Source: Haliscomenobacter sp040401995
GTDB taxonomy: Bacteria > Bacteroidota > Bacteroidia > Chitinophagales > Saprospiraceae
Assembly: GCA_040401995.1 (NCBI GenBank)
Contig: JBBANM010000005.1
Coordinates: 1 to 64,000, forward strand
Length of the DNA stretch: 64,000 bases
Direction: 5' to 3'
A program made the position numbers and the translations under genes. Under the pieces are notes generated by a model. The model was not told where the DNA came from. It saw nothing but the letters and a program-made list of their open reading frames with translations, and searched no databases. This document shows positions 16,468 to 25,268 of the stretch, piece by piece (the stretch's first letter is position 1; every line of letters begins with the position of its first letter).

Positions 16468-17804
16468 AGTTTTTGGGCAATTAAGTCCTCAATGCTTTTT
16501 TTCTCCTGCGTACCAGCCACCATGTTTTTGAGCGTCACTTCACCGCTAGCCATTTCTTCCTCGCCAATGAGGATGACGTAGGGTACTTGGCGGTCATTGG
16601 CATACTTCATTTGCTTTTTCAACTTGGTAGGTTCGGGGTACAGATCGGCGTTGATGCCGGCGGCCCGTAAGCGCTGCAATTGCTGAAAAGCGTACAAGTG
16701 CGTGGCATCGTCAAAAGCGATGAGGAGCACCTTAAGGGTATTGGCGGTATCTGCTGGGAAGAGTTTCAACTCCTCCAATACGTCGTAAATGCGCTCGGCG
16801 CCAAAAGAAATCCCTACGCCCGAAACCCCATCCAAACCAAATACGCCGGTGAGGTTGTCGTACCGTCCGCCGCCGCCGATGCTGCCCATCTGCACGCCTT
16901 TGGCTTGTACTTCAAAAATACAACCGGTATAGTAACCCAAACCACGCGCCAAGGTGATGTCGAATTTTACTTCGTTCACGGATTGAGAGGTATTGAGATA
17001 CATAAAAAAGGTTTCTAGTTCTTGCACTCCCAATCGTCCGATTTCGCTTTCAGCCAGCCAGGGGCGCAGTGTTTCGATGGAATCCGCTTGCAGAATCGCG
17101 GTTATTTTTTCGATGGCCGCAGCAGAAATGCCGCGTTCGCTCATTTCTTTTTGCACGCCGTCCATGCCAATTTTGTCCAGCTTGTCGATGGCAACCGTCA
17201 TATCAACCAGTAGGGATTCAATGCCCGCTACTTCGGCCATACCGGCCAAAATTTTGCGGTTATTGACTTTGATGATTACCGGCAAACGCAAGTGGGCAAA
17301 TACTTCATCATAAATTTGCGCCAGCTCGGCCTCGTATACCAAGGCGCCAGAACCTACTACATCGGCATCACACTGAAAAAATTCTTGGTACCGTCCTTTT
17401 TGTGGTCGATCTGCCCGCCAAACGGGTTGAATTTGATAGCGTTTGAAGGGGAAGGCCACCTCGTTTTGGTGCATCACAACAAAACGGGCGAAAGGCACGG
17501 TGAGGTCGTAGCGCAAGCCCCGTTTGGAGATGGAGGCCACTATTTTTCGGGAATCCCGCTGTTCCAAAGCTGTGGCATCCGCTTCGGCCAGAAAATCGCC
17601 ATTGTTGAGTACTTTGAACAGCAAGCGATCGCCCTCTTCGCCGTATTTACCGGTAAGGGTGGCGAGGTTTTCCATCGCCGGGGTTTCAATCGGCTGATAG
17701 CCATATTTGATGAACACCGAGCGGATGGCGTCAAAGATGTAATTGCGTTTTAACACCTGCTCGGGGGTGAAATCGCGGGTTCCTTTCGGTATGGATGGTT
17801 TCAT
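16464..17804 (-). CDS. hisS: histidyl-tRNA synthetase
   Basis: Class II synthetase that charges tRNA(His). The 446-residue protein starts KPSIPKGTRDF, carries motif 2 with the RADRPQKGRYQEFFQCDAD region, the His-specific LARGLGYYTGCIFE, motif 3 with GIGGGGRYDNL-like and GVGISFGAERI, and a C-terminal anticodon-binding domain (about 350-446). It lies 34 bases after pheS and overlaps gatA by 4 bases, forming a compact aminoacylation operon pheS-hisS-gatA. Confidence 0.96.
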   Translation of the reverse strand: MKPSIPKGTRDFTPEQVLKRNYIFDAIRSVFIKYGYQPIETPAMENLATLTGKYGEEGDRLLFKVLNNGDFLAEADATALEQRDSRKIVASISKRGLRYDLTVPFARFVVMHQNEVAFPFKRYQIQPVWRADRPQKGRYQEFFQCDADVVGSGALVYEAELAQIYDEVFAHLRLPVIIKVNNRKILAGMAEVAGIESLLVDMTVAIDKLDKIGMDGVQKEMSERGISAAAIEKITAILQADSIETLRPWLAESEIGRLGVQELETFFMYLNTSQSVNEVKFDITLARGLGYYTGCIFEVQAKGVQMGSIGGGGRYDNLTGVFGLDGVSGVGISFGAERIYDVLEELKLFPADTANTLKVLLIAFDDATHLYAFQQLQRLRAAGINADLYPEPTKLKKQMKYANDRQVPYVILIGEEEMASGEVTLKNMVAGTQEKKSIEDLIAQKL

Positions 17805-17838
17805 GACAGTCGATTACAAGTGACCAATGGGGTCGGCA

Positions 17839-18876
17839 TTAGATGACCGAGGTAAATTGCTTGAGAAAGCGCACGTCGTTTTCAAACAACAAACGGATAT
17901 CGGTAATGGTATACAACATCATCGCTTGTCGCTCGATGCCCATCCCAAAAGCAAAACCCGAGTACACTTCCGGGTCGATGCCGCAGTTGATGAGTACTTG
18001 CGGATCCACCATGCCGCAACCCAAGATTTCTACCCAACCGGTGTATTTGCACACATTACACCCTTTGCTGTTGCAGATAAAACAAGAAACGTCCATCTCG
18101 GCACTGGGCTCGGTAAAAGGAAAAAACGAAGGGCGAAGACGAATTTTGGTGTCTGGTCCGTACATTTCGCGGGCAAAATAGTACAGCGTTTGCTTCATAT
18201 CCGCAAACGATACATTTTTATCGATGTACAAGCCTTCTACTTGGTGAAATTGGCAATGCGAACGCGCCGAGATGGTCTCGTTGCGGTAAACGCGCCCCGG
18301 AGCAATGATGCGAATAGGTGGTTTTTGCGCCATCATTACCCGTGCCTGTACCGATGAAGTATGGGTACGGAGCAACATTTCGGTGCTGTCTTTGAGGTAA
18401 TAAGTATCTTGCATGTCGCGCGCCGGGTGGTCTTGCGGGGTGTTCATGGCGGTAAAATTGTGCCAATCGTCCTCAATTTCCCGTTCTTCGGCCACTACAA
18501 AGCCGATGCGTTCAAAAATGCGCACAATGCGGTTCATGGTAACTGCTACCGGATGGCGCGAGCCCAAATCGAGAGGTTCGCCCGGAGCAGTAAGGTCAAG
18601 CGTATTGGCTTCAGAATCGGTGCCTGCTGCCTCAATTTGCAACTTGATGGCGTTATATTTGGCCTCAGCGGCTTCTTTAACCTGATTGACGAGCTGACCA
18701 AAATCCTTTTTTTGCTCATTGGGCACATTGCGCACCTCGCCCATCAGGGGCTTAATAATATTTTTCGACCCCAAGAAGCGAATGCGGAAGTTCTCGGCAT
18801 CTTCAGGAGTAGCGGGGTTGGCCTGGGCTATTTCTTCAAGTAGATCCTGTAGATCTTGAAATGCGGTTGTCGCCAT
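17839..18876 (-). CDS. pheS: phenylalanyl-tRNA synthetase alpha subunit
   Basis: Catalytic alpha subunit of the alpha2beta2 enzyme. The 345-residue protein has an N-terminal coiled coil (about 1-85), then the class II core with the tRNA-contacting SARSHCQFHQVEGLYID and the C-terminal motif 3 GFAFGMGIERQAM. Length is normal. pheT is not in the window; in many bacteria it follows pheS, but here hisS does. It is first in the operon and has a recognisable promoter upstream. Confidence 0.96.
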   Translation of the reverse strand: MATTAFQDLQDLLEEIAQANPATPEDAENFRIRFLGSKNIIKPLMGEVRNVPNEQKKDFGQLVNQVKEAAEAKYNAIKLQIEAAGTDSEANTLDLTAPGEPLDLGSRHPVAVTMNRIVRIFERIGFVVAEEREIEDDWHNFTAMNTPQDHPARDMQDTYYLKDSTEMLLRTHTSSVQARVMMAQKPPIRIIAPGRVYRNETISARSHCQFHQVEGLYIDKNVSFADMKQTLYYFAREMYGPDTKIRLRPSFFPFTEPSAEMDVSCFICNSKGCNVCKYTGWVEILGCGMVDPQVLINCGIDPEVYSGFAFGMGIERQAMMLYTITDIRLLFENDVRFLKQFTSVI

Positions 18877-18940
18877 AAAAACAGGTTTTCAGTTTAGGAC
18901 CGCCAAGGAAAATATTTGCCTTTTTGGTCAATTTCGGCTG

Positions 18941-18948
18941 CAAAAGTA
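18941..18948 (-). promoter_or_regulatory. -7 box for the pheS-hisS-gatA operon
   Basis: Minus-strand TACTTTTG matches TAnnTTTG, 65 bases before the pheS ATG. The same octamer occurs upstream of the SDR gene at 63473. No convincing -33 box at standard spacing. Confidence 0.45.
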
Positions 18949-19039
18949 AGCAATTTTCATCCGGGTGTTGGTGTTCAACGGCTAGATTATTGATTTGGGT
19001 TCCGCCATTTTTAAAAAAACCACACGAAATCCGCTTTTT

Positions 19040-20299
19040 ATGCAAAAAATACTGCGTTCCATTCAAGCTACCCACTGGGCTTGGTTTTCCAATGCGCTGA
19101 TGTTGATTGGGATGGTGGATTCTTTTTTTCTGCAATCCATCGGGATGTTTGGTTTGGCGGCGCATGCCTTGTTCCGCTGGGATTGGGACAAAACCTTCCC
19201 GCTGGGTTTTCGGCAGGGGTGGGGCGCCCGCTGGAAAGCTTTTATTCGTCGACCTGATTATTGGATCACCGCCGGTTATTTTGTCATTGTATTGGTGGCC
19301 GTTTTTCCGCTGCATGATCAGGGGTATTGGTTGGAGCGACTGCGGATCAAAGTGCCTTTTTTGGTGTTGCCTTGGGTATATTTCACCCTGCCTAGGTTTA
19401 GCGACCGGCAGTTCAAAGGCTTGTTGTATTTTATGTTGTTGCTGTTGAGCGTCACCAGTATCGGGATATTGGTCAATTACCTCACTCATTTTGAGGCGGT
19501 TCAGTTGATGATCAAACAGGGGCAACCCATGCCTACGCCGGGCAATCACATCCGTCTGAGTCTGTTGTTGGCGATGGCCATCATTGGCGGCGGCTACCTG
19601 GTAGTGGAAGGTTATTTTTGGCAAAAACGCTGGGAACGCTGGCTGATCGGCGCATTGACGCTGGGTTTGTTTGTATTTATGCACATTCTTTCCGTGCGCA
19701 GCGGACTAGCAGCGCTGTATTTGGCCTTGGGCGGATTGGCGTTGCGCTATGCTTGGGTATCCGGACGGTATTGGGTAGCGATTGGCGCGGTGGCTGTCAT
19801 GTTGGCTTTACCGCTGATTGGGTATTACACCTTGCCCAGTTTTAAGATGAAAATCGATTACACGCTATGGGATTTTCAAACCGCCGTCAGCGGACAAACG
19901 CGGGTACTTTCAGATGGGGATCGCATGCGGTCGTTGCGCATTGGCTGGAGCCTATTTAAATCATCACCGATTACCGGAATTGGGCCGGGGAATTTGCACC
20001 AAGAGGTAGATCGCATCTACGCTTCGCAGTATCCGGAAGTCGAAAATCGCTTGATACCGCACAATCAGTTCATTTTTGTGATGGCTGGTACGGGGTTGAT
20101 CGGTTTGGCGATTTTTTTAATCACTTTGATTTTTCCGTTTTTTTACCGCAAAAATTATCGGAATTGGCTTTTTTTGGCCGCTTATATCGTGCTTTTTACC
20201 TCGTTTATGGTAGAGGCGACGATTGAAAACTCAACCGGTGTAGCGCTGTTTTGCTTTTTTTATTTTATCAGCTTGGGCAATGTCAATCAAGATAAGTGA
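19040..20299 (+). CDS. O-antigen ligase/polymerase-like membrane protein
   Basis: A 419-residue polytopic membrane protein with about 10-12 hydrophobic segments. The long loop near residues 275-335 carries GDRMRSLRIGWSLFKSSPITGIGPGN, and the following NRLIPHNQFIFVMAGTGLIG has the conserved His-Asn of the O-antigen ligase (Wzy_C/WaaL) family. Such proteins join or polymerise lipid-linked glycans at the periplasmic side. An earlier TTG at 18995 is rejected in favour of the ATG at 19040. A flippase (60273) and a glycosyltransferase (53226) elsewhere in the window could serve the same pathway, which is inference. Confidence 0.75.
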   Translation: MQKILRSIQATHWAWFSNALMLIGMVDSFFLQSIGMFGLAAHALFRWDWDKTFPLGFRQGWGARWKAFIRRPDYWITAGYFVIVLVAVFPLHDQGYWLERLRIKVPFLVLPWVYFTLPRFSDRQFKGLLYFMLLLLSVTSIGILVNYLTHFEAVQLMIKQGQPMPTPGNHIRLSLLLAMAIIGGGYLVVEGYFWQKRWERWLIGALTLGLFVFMHILSVRSGLAALYLALGGLALRYAWVSGRYWVAIGAVAVMLALPLIGYYTLPSFKMKIDYTLWDFQTAVSGQTRVLSDGDRMRSLRIGWSLFKSSPITGIGPGNLHQEVDRIYASQYPEVENRLIPHNQFIFVMAGTGLIGLAIFLITLIFPFFYRKNYRNWLFLAAYIVLFTSFMVEATIENSTGVALFCFFYFISLGNVNQDK

Positions 20300-20307
20300 T
20301 TCGTTTC

Positions 20308-21003
20308 TTACACCAAATCCCTTTCATTAAACCGGTTAGCCGCTGAGGGGGCAAAATTGAAGTCGTTGTTGTTGCGGAAGTAAATACCGGAAACTACCCC
20401 AAAAATAAACCCGCCGATATGCGCCCAGTAAGCCACGCCGGAGCCCTCTGCAGTCTTGGAAGCCAAAGTACCGAGACTATTTTGGAATTGGGAAAAAATC
20501 CACAAGCCTAGAAAGATATAGGCCGACACCCGGAATGGAAAGACGATAAACAAGACTTTGATCTGTGATCGGGGGAACATCACCAAGTAGGCGCCCATTA
20601 CCGCAGCAATAGCGCCGCTTGCACCCACTGTTGGAATCATACTTCCGGCATTGAAAAAAATATGCGTGACATGTGCTGCCAATCCGCCTAAAAGATAAAA
20701 AATCAAGAATTTGGTATTGCCGATGATGGCTTCAATGTTATCGGCAAATATCCAAAGGAAAAGCATGTTGCCAAAAATGTGCATCACCCCAGCATGTAAA
20801 AAAAGACTGGTAAAAAGCGTGTAGGGACGTTCACCGGCCATAATAGTGGCCGGTACGGCGCCATATTCATTGAGGAAATTGTTGACATTGTTGCCTTGTT
20901 GCAATTCGATTACAAAGGCCAAGATGTTCAAAGCGATCAAAGTGTAAGAAACCGTTGGCGGGTAGCCCCCTTTGATGTTGTCGTCGCCGATTGGGAAAAA
21001 CAT
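20308..21003 (-). CDS. rhomboid family intramembrane serine protease
   Basis: A 231-residue membrane protease with about six hydrophobic helices. The catalytic dyad is visible as Ser129 in VGASGAIAAVMG and His195 in AHIGGFIFG, and the conserved HxxxN is His75-Asn79 (HIFGN). Rhomboids cleave single-pass membrane proteins near the bilayer surface; the substrate is unknown. The ATG at 21003 is chosen because the upstream extension to 21060 is not family-like. It converges on the O-antigen-ligase-like gene with an 8-base gap. Confidence 0.9.
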   Translation of the reverse strand: MFFPIGDDNIKGGYPPTVSYTLIALNILAFVIELQQGNNVNNFLNEYGAVPATIMAGERPYTLFTSLFLHAGVMHIFGNMLFLWIFADNIEAIIGNTKFLIFYLLGGLAAHVTHIFFNAGSMIPTVGASGAIAAVMGAYLVMFPRSQIKVLFIVFPFRVSAYIFLGLWIFSQFQNSLGTLASKTAEGSGVAYWAHIGGFIFGVVSGIYFRNNNDFNFAPSAANRFNERDLV

Positions 21004-21082
21004 AGCACTTGTTTTTGTTCCACTCAAAGAACGGGAAAAATTTTGGCTGATCCCCAGCATTTTCGACGAGAATACCCCTTTT

Positions 21083-21988
21083 CTACTTGTCTCCTTCTTC
21101 AGTTGCGTCTTTTTCCTCGGCCGGGTGGTCTTTCAATCTAGAGGTCATATCATACCGCAATCCTTTGTAGCTTTTCAAAATCACCTTAACGGAACCAATA
21201 GAGATGGGGGATTCGATCATCAGGGGCACCCGGTTTTTATCGTCGCTTATCCACATGATGAGGTTGGAGTCTTCTTTAAAAATATAGCCTTTGATGACTT
21301 CGGGATTAAATGCAATGGTATTGAATTTGCCCAGTCCGCGGATTTTTTTGTTGGGAAAATGCCCCCGGTAGTTCACCTTCAGCGGCCAGGTTTCTTTGTC
21401 CATAAAAATTTTGATGCTAAAATCCTGACCCGGTTTCATCTGATCAATATTGAGGTTGCGCGCCGAGTAGAACAACGACAAAATATCATGAATGCACTCG
21501 TCGATAGGGTATTCGGAGGTAGTGGCTACATCGCGGGTATCGCCGCGAAAAGATTTGACGATCTTGTGCTGCCGGTCAAAAGTGAGTTTGTCGTACAAGC
21601 GGTAATGCCCTTCGTGCACATCGCGCGAGGAAGTGATGGGAAGCATGGTGTTTTTATCCACATAAGCATCATAGCGGTCGCGGATTTTGAAAAAAGGATC
21701 GTACGCTTTGTAAGTAGTACCAATGGCCGAAATGTGGTACCGGTCGCCTTGGTCATCCACTTTAAAGACAACTTCACCTGCCGACATCCATACAAAATTC
21801 CAATTGTAATAGACTTTAAACACCATTTCCTCGCCATCCTGGAAAGCATTGTTTTCCACTTTGCATTGGTTGAATTGAAATGGCGGCAGGTTGGCTATGA
21901 CCACAGAAGATTGAACGGGGCGATCAAACGCCGTCCACCCGATCATCGTTGAAAACAGGGTCAAAAGAATCACTTTTTTCGTCCACAT
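21083..21988 (-). CDS. DUF3108 family protein
   Basis: A 301-residue exported protein with a signal peptide (residues 1-20) and a beta-rich mature region that fits DUF3108: FQDGEEMVFKVYYNWNFVWMSAGE near residue 50, then a DILSLFYSARNL segment. The family is widespread in Bacteroidota and function is unknown. ATG at 21988 (MWTKKV) is preferred; an ATG at 22009 would give a 7-residue extension. Either way the start lies inside the upstream gene, overlapping by 65 to 86 bases. An acidic, charged C-terminal tail ends the protein. Confidence 0.8.
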   Translation of the reverse strand: MWTKKVILLTLFSTMIGWTAFDRPVQSSVVIANLPPFQFNQCKVENNAFQDGEEMVFKVYYNWNFVWMSAGEVVFKVDDQGDRYHISAIGTTYKAYDPFFKIRDRYDAYVDKNTMLPITSSRDVHEGHYRLYDKLTFDRQHKIVKSFRGDTRDVATTSEYPIDECIHDILSLFYSARNLNIDQMKPGQDFSIKIFMDKETWPLKVNYRGHFPNKKIRGLGKFNTIAFNPEVIKGYIFKEDSNLIMWISDDKNRVPLMIESPISIGSVKVILKSYKGLRYDMTSRLKDHPAEEKDATEEGDK

Positions 21989-23003
21989 GGGTCGTTTTTT
22001 TATACGCATTTTTTACGATGAGTAGCAGCCCAACTAACGCTGGCGCCAACAAATTTAGTGTAAAAAGGCTATACGATGCAGCCAGTACGCTCAGGGCATT
22101 GGCGCCAAAGGGTCGCCAAACCATTAAGGCGATTTCCCCCCGCGCTAGTAATCCCAATACCGGAGGCAAAGGTATACTGGTTTGTAGCAGGTAGATAACT
22201 CCAACACCCGCCAAGGCAGTTCCCAATGGCAAAAAAATGCCATAAAAACGCAGCATACAGTAATATTGAAAACAGTACAGCAGGTAACGGGTTGTCGCCA
22301 AACCTAATCCTCGAGCTAGAACACCTGGACGGTACGCTAAGATCACTTCTAAAGGGCGCAACCAGCGAAATTTATCGTTTTGTAGTTGATCAGCAAAAAA
22401 ATATTGAATCCAACGCGGGATAAAAGCCCCCAAAACAATCAATGCCAGCAATGCCAACAATTCCAGCATAAGAATTAGACCGCCCTGCCGGAAATCCCAG
22501 CCGATGTACCGCGGCGCAAACCACAACAACGAGGGGATACCGACACTCCCCAGCACTACCCACTGACAATAGCTGCCCGCCAAGGTAGCCACTGCGGCTT
22601 TTGCTTTTTCGCCACTCGGCGATAGTAAGAGTCGCCCCAGGTAATCGCCACTGCGATTAGGTAGTAACATGGATGCTGCCACGCCGGCCAGCACGGCGTA
22701 CAAACTGTCCAATAGGCTCATGGTACTCCAAGAGCGGGTAAATTGTCGCCATTTTAAAGTTTCCAACAGCCAGTTAAAAGGCATTAGAAACCCGGCGATG
22801 ACGAGCCAATAAAATTCAGGAGTTTGCCAATGTTGCTGAAACGACTCCAGAATAGCTTGGAGGCCCTGGGGTTGCAACAATTGTTGGTACAAGATCCCGG
22901 CGATGATCACTACCAAAAGCAATTGTAATACGAAGCGCCATTTTTTTTGTCTTGCGGGGGTAAGCCAAGGGGCGGGGAAAATTGTTTTTTTGCGTTCAAC
23001 CAA
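21924..23003 (-). CDS. LPG-synthase/flippase-type (UPF0104) integral membrane protein
   Basis: A 359-residue polytopic membrane protein with about eight hydrophobic segments, matching the lysylphosphatidylglycerol synthase transmembrane family (AglD/MprF-type N-domain): NWLLETLKWRQF near residue 80 and LLPNRSGDYLGRLLL near residue 113. The soluble MprF catalytic domain is missing. Function is unknown; relatives are suggested to move lipids. The start is a TTG at 23003. Its 3' end overlaps the DUF3108 gene, so the two are probably coupled. It is divergent from ruvC. Confidence 0.75.
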   Translation of the reverse strand: MVERKKTIFPAPWLTPARQKKWRFVLQLLLVVIIAGILYQQLLQPQGLQAILESFQQHWQTPEFYWLVIAGFLMPFNWLLETLKWRQFTRSWSTMSLLDSLYAVLAGVAASMLLPNRSGDYLGRLLLSPSGEKAKAAVATLAGSYCQWVVLGSVGIPSLLWFAPRYIGWDFRQGGLILMLELLALLALIVLGAFIPRWIQYFFADQLQNDKFRWLRPLEVILAYRPGVLARGLGLATTRYLLYCFQYYCMLRFYGIFLPLGTALAGVGVIYLLQTSIPLPPVLGLLARGEIALMVWRPFGANALSVLAASYSLFTLNLLAPALVGLLLIVKNAYKKTTHVDEKSDSFDPVFNDDRVDGV

Positions 23004-23071
23004 AACAATCTGTTTTAATAAAAATTGTTTGCCAATAAAAATAAGATTACTTTGCTGGAAATTTCATTGTT

Positions 23072-23638
23072 GTGGCAGAAAATCGATCATCTTATCGGAT
23101 TTTAGGGGTAGATCCCGGAACAAATATACTGGGTTATGCCGTACTCAACGTCAGTGGAGCGGAGTTAACCCCCATTGATGTTGGCGTGGTGCACCTCAAA
23201 CATTTAGAGGACCATCCGCAAAAACTAAAAAAAATATTTGAGCGCCTACAGGCCATTATGTCGGAATACGGGCCGAGAGTTTTGGCCATTGAGGCGCCAT
23301 TTTACAGCAAAAACCCACAGTCCATGCTCAAGCTGGGTCGCGCGCAAGGCGTGGCCATGGCGGCAGCTATCATCCGTGGATTGGAAGTGATCGAGTATGC
23401 TCCGCGTAAAATTAAACAAGCGGTAACTGGAAATGGCAATGCGAGTAAAGAACAGGTAGCGGCTATGTTGCAATCTACCTTACCCATTTCGCTAGATGGG
23501 CAATACCTGGATGCCACCGATGCGTTGGCCGTAGCGGTATGTCATTACCACCAATCCAAATCCATATTTTCAGGTAAGGGAGAACGCTATTCGGATTGGG
23601 GTAGTTTTTTGAAAAACAACCCGGATCGGGTAAAATAA
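23072..23638 (+). CDS. ruvC: crossover junction endodeoxyribonuclease RuvC
   Basis: Resolves Holliday junctions with RuvAB. The 188-residue protein has the RNase-H-fold acidic residues: Asp14 in VDPGTN, Glu74 in AIEAPFYS, and Asp147/Asp150 in YLDATDAL. GTG at 23072 is the start. The TAA stop is also the left flank of MITE family A, so the insertion point is exactly at the end of the gene. ruvA and ruvB are absent here. Confidence 0.95.
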   Translation: MAENRSSYRILGVDPGTNILGYAVLNVSGAELTPIDVGVVHLKHLEDHPQKLKKIFERLQAIMSEYGPRVLAIEAPFYSKNPQSMLKLGRAQGVAMAAAIIRGLEVIEYAPRKIKQAVTGNGNASKEQVAAMLQSTLPISLDGQYLDATDALAVAVCHYHQSKSIFSGKGERYSDWGSFLKNNPDRVK

Positions 23639-23798
23639 GAGCTTGTTCAGGTTTTGGATCTGAGGCGAAGGAGAGCAAATTTTATTTCAGGCGAGGCAAA
23701 ATTTGCAGCCATATGTGGGCAATACGGCGAAAATTTTAACAAAGCATGAAACAAAATTTGCCTCATGGAGCCCAGAATCCGAAATCTGAACAAGCTCT
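23638..23798. mobile_element. MITE family A, full-length copy 1
   Basis: A 161-base non-coding element with inverted ends GAGCTTGTTCAG (left) and CTGAACAAGCTC (right); similarity continues imperfectly inward for about 10 bases. TAA on both sides (23636-23638 and 23798-23800) gives a 3-base target duplication, the left TAA being the ruvC stop codon. The interior carries GCGAGGCAAAATTTGCAGCC. A near-copy is at 34160-34319, an internally deleted copy at 9370-9414, and a one-ended remnant at 42461-42490. Confidence 0.85.
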
Positions 23799-23846
23799 AA
23801 ATCACTCCACAGGAATCAAAAAATCCATGTGGAGTGTAAGCAGTTT

Positions 23847-24257
23847 TTAAGCCAAACTGGCCAAGTAAGCTGTATGAATTTCGCCCGCCAAACTGGCCAT
23901 TTCTTCTGTAGGAATTGCGAGGGGTGTTTGTCCGAACCGCAACATATCACCCAATGAATTGAGCGGAATCAGGTGTACATGTGCGTGTGGCACTTCCAAT
24001 CCAATTACCGTTACGCCAATTCGAATACAAGGCACCACTGCTTCAACTGCCTTGGCTACTTTTTTTGCAAAAACCATCATAGCACTCAATTGATCGTCTT
24101 CGATATTGAAGAAATAATCAATTTCCTGTTTGGGAATTACCAACGTATGCCCTTTGGCCACCGGGCGAATGTCTAAGAAAGCCAGAAACTGATCCGTTTC
24201 GGCCACTTTATACGCTGGAATATCCCCGGCAACGATCATTGAAAAAATAGAAGCCAT
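23847..24257 (-). CDS. HIT family hydrolase
   Basis: A 136-residue histidine-triad protein. The motif HAHVHLIP is at residues 91-98. Fold and length fit Hint-like nucleoside phosphoramidate hydrolases; the partner substrate is unknown. The N-terminal Cys of the zinc form is absent (IFSMIVAGDIP is seen). It lies 8 bases downstream of greA on the same strand, an operon arrangement also common elsewhere in Bacteroidota. Confidence 0.92.
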   Translation of the reverse strand: MASIFSMIVAGDIPAYKVAETDQFLAFLDIRPVAKGHTLVIPKQEIDYFFNIEDDQLSAMMVFAKKVAKAVEAVVPCIRIGVTVIGLEVPHAHVHLIPLNSLGDMLRFGQTPLAIPTEEMASLAGEIHTAYLASLA

Positions 24258-24265
24258 GATTGAAA

Positions 24266-24739
24266 TTAGATGGTGATGTCAATTACTTCAAATTCCATAT
24301 CGCCGTTGGGCGTTATTACGGTAGCGGTTTCGCCGATTACTTTACCCAGTAATCCCTTACCCATTGGCGAGCTTACTGAGATTTTTTTGGCCTTTAAATT
24401 GGCTTCCGTTTCCGAAACCAGCTGATAGGTGATTTTTGCTTTATTTTTGGTATTCATGATGGTCACCTTAGCCAAAACGGTAACTTTTGACGTATCGACT
24501 TCGGAAGCATCCAATACCCGTGCATTGGCCATCTGTTTTTCCAAATCATTGATGCGCAATTCCAACATCCCCTGTGCCTCCTTAGCGGCATCATATTCCG
24601 CGTTTTCCGACAAATCCCCTTTTTCGCGCGCTTCAGCAATGGCGCGAGCCGCTTCACTGCGACCTCTGGATTTTAAATCATCAAGCTCGGCCTTCAAGTT
24701 GTCGTAGCCTTCGCGGGTTAAATAATTAATTGCTGTCAT
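24266..24739 (-). CDS. greA: transcription elongation factor GreA
   Basis: Rescues backtracked RNA polymerase by stimulating transcript cleavage. The 157-residue protein has the N-terminal coiled coil (about 10-75) with the acidic tip region GDLSENAEYDAAKEAQ, and the C-terminal FKBP-like domain with SPMGKGLLGKVIGETA. Start ATG at 24739. It heads a two-gene operon with the HIT gene. Confidence 0.95.
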   Translation of the reverse strand: MTAINYLTREGYDNLKAELDDLKSRGRSEAARAIAEAREKGDLSENAEYDAAKEAQGMLELRINDLEKQMANARVLDASEVDTSKVTVLAKVTIMNTKNKAKITYQLVSETEANLKAKKISVSSPMGKGLLGKVIGETATVITPNGDMEFEVIDITI

Positions 24740-25088
24740 AGTTCAAAAATTTTTCTTCATTTAAAAAAGCAGACGCGCCGCCCTACCCATCAGCCGAAGC
24801 AAATGGGGTCATTCAATCTTACATCCTTGCTGGTGGGGTAACGTCAATGCTACTTTAAAGCAGGGAAAGCATCAATTGCACGGGCACACTCTCATCTACA
24901 CAAACCTACCCATTGCCTTCAAGTAAAGAATAGACATAATGTCTAAAATAAGAAAATGGCCAGAATCCGCTTTGGCCGGAGTTCATTTTGAAGGCAAATA
25001 CTTCCATTTAGAGCTTGTCGATACGCTTCGCTTTTGACACAAAACACCCTTTGGGCTACAAGTTTACTCGAAACAACAAGTCTAATGA

Positions 25089-25135
25089 AAAAGCAAGAAC
25101 GTTTTCATCAGGGCGATGAAAACGTTCTTGCTTTT
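25089..25135 (-). terminator. perfect 21-base-arm hairpin, likely operon terminator
   Basis: Arms at 25089-25109 and 25115-25135, loop of 5 bases, with A- and T-runs at the ends. It lies 134 bases after the stop of the PorV-like gene that ends the surface operon. It is unusually long for a terminator. Confidence 0.6.
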
Positions 25136-25202
25136 CGTAAGGCAAATATACTGAAAAAGTTAGGTAATATGCAAGGGGTAGTACTGGAAATCCAGTGTAT
25201 TC

Positions 25203-25250
25203 TTAGCGTGTGCTTGGATTTTTAGTTCCCGAGCAAAAATGAGTCAGCAT
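25203..25250. mobile_element. MITE family B, one-ended remnant
   Basis: GCGTGTGCTTGGATTTTTAG and the following bases up to GAGTCA match the left end of the family at 14838-15044 with several changes; no right end follows. Confidence 0.55.
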
Positions 25251-25268
25251 TTGTACACACGTAACAGC

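Larger units (their letters stand above)
24740..25268. other. intergenic region upstream of greA
   Basis: No gene is supported. It contains the strong palindrome at 25089-25135 and the family-B remnant at 25203-25250. The rest is not repetitive as far as I can see. The open frame 25034-25225 crosses both repeats and is not a gene. Confidence 0.5.

Noticed and set aside
18836..19684. 282-codon open frame on the minus strand
   Set aside because: It lies opposite the O-antigen-ligase-like gene, is rich in Gln and Pro as expected from an antisense frame, and has no family features.
20972..21952. 326-codon open frame on the plus strand
   Set aside because: It is antisense to the DUF3108 gene, which has a signal peptide and family motifs.
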